The position numbers and the translations under genes are program-made. Positions 5,708 through 7,598 of a stretch of 7,598 nt of DNA are shown piece after piece. The stretch is from Rugosibacter sp. Lineage in GTDB: Bacteria > Pseudomonadota > Gammaproteobacteria > Burkholderiales > Rhodocyclaceae. The notes under the pieces were generated by a model. It saw only the letters and a program-made list of their open reading frames with translations, was not told the DNA's origin and did not search any database. Location of the stretch: NCBI GenBank assembly GCA_030652715.1, contig JAUSQB010000120.1:1-7598 (forward strand). The letters are read 5' to 3'. Within the stretch, counting starts at the first letter, position 1. The number at the start of each line of letters is the position of its first letter.

Positions 5708-7180
5708 CTACTGGGACGGCGGGCGCTTGGCGCGGCCGAGCGCGTCGATGCGGTTATAGAGCGTCGTTCGGTTAATGCCTAAAAGGCGAGCGACCTGGCT
5801 CAGATTGTCGTGCGCTAATTGGCGGGCGGCTTCAATGTAGGCCTCTTCCCAGTGTCTTAGAGTGGCATCCAGGCTGAACTCATGTTGTGTTTCCAATTCA
5901 CGCAGTGCATAGGTGACCAGCTCGGCGCTGGTGGCAAAAGTCGGCGCTGGCGATACGGCAGTAACACTCGCTGCGTCAGCAATATCCAGCTCGGCTTCGA
6001 ACTCACGAAGTGTCAGGGTTTTGCCTGCATGTTTAGTGATGAGACGAATCACCATATTGCGTAACTCACGCACGTTGCCAGGAAATGGATAAGCCAACAG
6101 GCGATCGGTGGTTGTTTGATTCAGTTGAAAGGCGGGGAAGCCTGTTTGCGCGCTATACAGTGCTCGAAAGTGCTCAAACAGCTGCAATCGATCAGCGCCC
6201 AGTTCGCGTACGGGCGGAACATTGATGGTGAACACCGAAAGCCGGTGATATAAATCAGCGCGAAATCGTCCCTCGCGAACTTCTTTTTTTAAATCACGAT
6301 TCGTGGCGGCAACGATGCGTGCGGCAGTGTGGCGGGATTGCGTTTCGCCAATACGCTGAAACTCATTGTTTTCCAGCGCACGTAATAATTTAGGTTGCAA
6401 CTCAAGCGGCAGTTCGCCGATTTCATCCAGAAACAGGGTGCCTCCTGCGGCTTCCTCAAGGTAGCCTGCGCGAGCAATGGTTGCGCCGGTAAAAGCCTCT
6501 TTGTCATGCCCGAACAGGGTGGCTTCCATCAGGTCAGGAGAGATAGCGGCGCAATTCAAGGTCAGGTAGGGTTCATTGGCGCGCTTTGCATACCGGTGCA
6601 AGCCTGAGGCCACCAGTTCTTTGCCGCTGCCTGATTCGCCCTCAATCAATACGGGGAAAGGCGAGGGGGCGAATTGCTTGATTTGTGCGCGCAGGTTTTG
6701 CATGACGGCGCTATTTCCCACAAGTTCATCGTCTATTTGGCTGGCGTTGTCATTGAACGTCAGAACGTGCTGAATCAGCTTGAGAATATCCTCCGGGCTT
6801 GCCGGTTTGGAGACGAACTCTGTGGCACCCAAGGCACGCGCATGGCGTGCGTTGGCCTCTTCGTTTTGATCGGAAAGGGCGATAATCCGAATGTGAGGGG
6901 AATGCGCAAGAATCGCGGCGATCAAGGCGAACTCTTCATTCGGGGTATGGGGCGCAGGGGGGAGGCTGAGGCCTATCAATGCCGCAACGGGAGTTGTTTC
7001 TGCCTGCCGTAACAGGTTGATGGCTTCCTTGCGCCGGGTTGCGGTCAGAACTGTGTAATTGCGGCTCAGGAAGCAACCCAAGGTGTCATTGATGAGCGGA
7101 TCGTCAGCAACAATCAACACGACAGCTTGGTTTTGTGGCGTATTCACAGGATGTCCAATTGATTCAATGATGGACATCAT
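5708..7180 (-). CDS. Sigma-54-dependent (NtrC-type) activator with degenerate receiver, PrsR-like
   Basis: 490-residue enhancer-binding protein with three domains. The receiver (about 20-140) keeps the acidic pair D26/D27, S103 and K125, but the phosphoacceptor position in ALIGLSLPP is Gly70. The PP-containing insert after it resembles PrsR-type regulators. The AAA+ domain (about 153-385) has Walker A GESGSGKE at 181-188, Walker B LFLDEIGEL at 249-257, likely arginine fingers R307 and R313, and the sensor II segment PFPGNVREL at 365-373. The sigma-54 contact loop reads EAFTGA (228-233) rather than GAFTGA. A Fis-type helix-turn-helix is at about 460-482 (LSQVARLLGINRTTLYNRI). It heads the pilus cluster, 22 bp before mshM, and probably controls it, though no sigma-54 promoter is visible in the window. 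The ATG at 7180 is the longest start; GTG at 7147 is a serious alternative, because it removes 11 poorly family-like residues. Confidence 0.92.
   Translation of the reverse strand: MMSIIESIGHPVNTPQNQAVVLIVADDPLINDTLGCFLSRNYTVLTATRRKEAINLLRQAETTPVAALIGLSLPPAPHTPNEEFALIAAILAHSPHIRIIALSDQNEEANARHARALGATEFVSKPASPEDILKLIQHVLTFNDNASQIDDELVGNSAVMQNLRAQIKQFAPSPFPVLIEGESGSGKELVASGLHRYAKRANEPYLTLNCAAISPDLMEATLFGHDKEAFTGATIARAGYLEEAAGGTLFLDEIGELPLELQPKLLRALENNEFQRIGETQSRHTAARIVAATNRDLKKEVREGRFRADLYHRLSVFTINVPPVRELGADRLQLFEHFRALYSAQTGFPAFQLNQTTTDRLLAYPFPGNVRELRNMVIRLITKHAGKTLTLREFEAELDIADAASVTAVSPAPTFATSAELVTYALRELETQHEFSLDATLRHWEEAYIEAARQLAHDNLSQVARLLGINRTTLYNRIDALGRAKRPPSQ
5936..5962. repeat. 27-bp direct repeat, copy 2 (in regulator linker)
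   Basis: Second copy of the segment at 1957-1983, one mismatch, same reading frame on the minus strand. It encodes TAVSPAPTF (regulator residues 407-415), in the linker between the AAA+ domain and the Fis-type helix-turn-helix. Confidence 0.85.
7151..7177. repeat. Inverted repeat ATGTCCA-N13-TGGACAT at the regulator start
   Basis: Perfect 7-bp arms (7151-7157 and 7171-7177), with a further ATTGA/TCAAT pair inside the spacer whose centre is offset by 1 bp. It lies over the first codons of the regulator gene as annotated, or just upstream of it if GTG at 7147 is the true start. Arm length suits a dimeric helix-turn-helix operator, possibly autoregulatory. Confidence 0.5.
7167..7180. repeat. 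14-bp palindrome ATGATG-GA-CATCAT over the regulator start codons
   Basis: Two perfect 6-bp arms around a 2-bp centre. The minus-strand arm is the tandem ATG ATG at which the regulator is annotated to start. It overlaps the larger inverted repeat at 7151-7177 by 11 bp. Confidence 0.5.
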
Positions 7181-7202
7181 AGGCTAAAGACAAAGGGGTC
7201 AA
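7176..7202 (-). promoter_or_regulatory. Possible sigma-70-type promoter for the regulator
   Basis: On the minus strand, TTGACC (7202-7197) and TATGAT (7181-7176) resemble -35 and -10 boxes, but the spacer is 15 bp, shorter than ideal. If used, transcription would begin near 7169, inside the annotated coding sequence, which would require the downstream GTG start at 7147. Weak prediction. Confidence 0.2.
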
Positions 7203-7250
7203 AGCTCTGTGTGAACGGTATTTCCTCCATTTTTTCTTGGTCTTGGCGCC

Positions 7251-7279
7251 CTGAATCGAGAGAATGATTCTGTTACAAT
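7251..7279 (+). promoter_or_regulatory. Candidate promoter for mlaF (extended -10)
   Basis: TG-T-TACAAT (7271-7279) is an extended -10 element, with a weak -35 CTGAAT (7251-7256) 17 bp upstream. Expected transcription start is about 7286, upstream of the ATGs at 7305 and 7326. A small inverted repeat GAATC-N8-GATTC (7253-7270) sits between the boxes. Confidence 0.4.
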
Positions 7280-7325
7280 GACGCGCTCTAAATTGTCTGG
7301 ACTCATGTTTTTATTTCTTTCTCAT

Positions 7326-7598
7326 ATGTCAGAAGAACCCTTGGTTGAAATTCGGGATCTCAGCTTCTCTTACGATACGCGCGCTATATTAAGCGGAATT
7401 AACATCACGATTCCTCGCGGTAAGGTTGTTGCGATAATGGGCAGTTCAGGTTGTGGCAAAACAACCACGCTCCGTCTGATTGGTGGTCAGCTCAAGCCGA
7501 CATCTGGTGCTGTAAAAGTGGCGGGTCAGGTGGTGCATGAGCTTGATGCTAAGCAGATGTACGCACTGCGTCGGCGTATGGGCATGCTGTTTCAGTTC
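7326..7598 (+). CDS. mlaF: MlaF-type ABC transporter ATP-binding protein, 5' part only
   Basis: N-terminal 91 residues of an ABC ATPase that runs past the window end. In the Mla system MlaF sits on the cytoplasmic face with MlaE and drives phospholipid movement between the membranes to keep outer-membrane lipid asymmetry. Visible elements: A-loop Tyr16 in LSFSYDTRAIL, Walker A GSSGCGKTT at 39-47 followed by TLRLIGGQLKPTSG, and the Q-loop MLFQ ending at Gln90. LIGGQ after Walker A and RRRMGMLFQ are typical of MlaF. Signature, Walker B and H-loop lie beyond the edge. In-frame ATGs also occur at 7305 and 7278. 7326 was chosen because MSEEPLVEIRDL begins where homologues do, but it has no clear ribosome-binding site; 7305 has a weak GGA 5 nt upstream, and 7278 overlaps the candidate -10 box. 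It is divergent from the pilus cluster and probably unrelated to it. Confidence 0.85.
   Translation, partial: MSEEPLVEIRDLSFSYDTRAILSGINITIPRGKVVAIMGSSGCGKTTTLRLIGGQLKPTSGAVKVAGQVVHELDAKQMYALRRRMGMLFQF

Noticed and set aside
5708..7180. FleQ-like cyclic-di-GMP binding by the regulator
   Set aside because: The segment before LVG reads IDDE where FleQ has an LFRS motif with a key Arg, so the known FleQ site is not kept.
7278..7280. ATG at 7278 as the mlaF start
   Set aside because: It overlaps the candidate -10 box, has no ribosome-binding site, and adds residues not seen in the family.
1..7598. tRNA, rRNA, CRISPR arrays, insertion sequences, attachment sites
   Set aside because: No repeat-spacer pattern, transposase frame, terminal repeats or RNA-gene-like segment was seen on either strand.

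Overview
The window looks like a bacterial chromosome segment, most likely from a betaproteobacterium. This rests on recognised family resemblances (an MshN-type N-terminus beginning MSLLMDALKKAE, the MshM, MshL and MshE sequences, and a Mla phospholipid-transport gene next door) and on moderate GC. No taxonomic search could be run, so the placement is an inference. Coding density is high: five genes on the minus strand and one partial gene on the plus strand, with no stretch over 150 bases left without a gene.

Minus strand, in order of transcription. A sigma-54-type activator with a degenerate receiver (7180-5708) is followed 22 bp later by an ExeA/MshM-type AAA+ ATPase with one membrane anchor (5685-4582). 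A 133-bp AT-rich leader (4581-4449) precedes an MshL-type secretin lipoprotein (4448-2601), which starts at TTG. The secretin overlaps by 4 bp (ATGA) with an MshN-type membrane protein carrying periplasmic TPRs (2604-1171). After 19 bp comes an MshE-type assembly ATPase (1151 to beyond the window start), whose C-terminal third is cut off. Together these form part of an MSHA-like type IV pilus or type II secretion-like machine: a cytoplasmic motor (MshE), an accessory ATPase (MshM), a bridging TPR protein (MshN) and an outer-membrane pore (MshL). The pilins and the inner-membrane platform protein are not in the window.

Plus strand. Divergently, a partial mlaF-like ABC ATPase gene (7326 to beyond the end) begins after a 145-bp intergenic region. 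That region holds a candidate extended -10 promoter for mlaF. Two overlapping inverted repeats lie at the start of the regulator gene.

Points of most interest: (1) the regulator lacks the phosphoacceptor Asp (Gly70) and carries EAFTGA instead of GAFTGA; (2) MshE keeps a perfect first MshEN cyclic-di-GMP motif but has a degenerate second one; (3) the mshN gene contains a C8 tract (plus a C7 tract), where a one-base slip in either direction at C8 truncates the protein before the TPRs; (4) the interdomain linkers of MshN and the regulator share a 27-bp, same-frame near-identical segment about 4 kb apart; (5) overlapping palindromes cover the regulator start codon. None of these amounts to a wholly new system. 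The picture is a known pilus machine with an unusual regulatory head.
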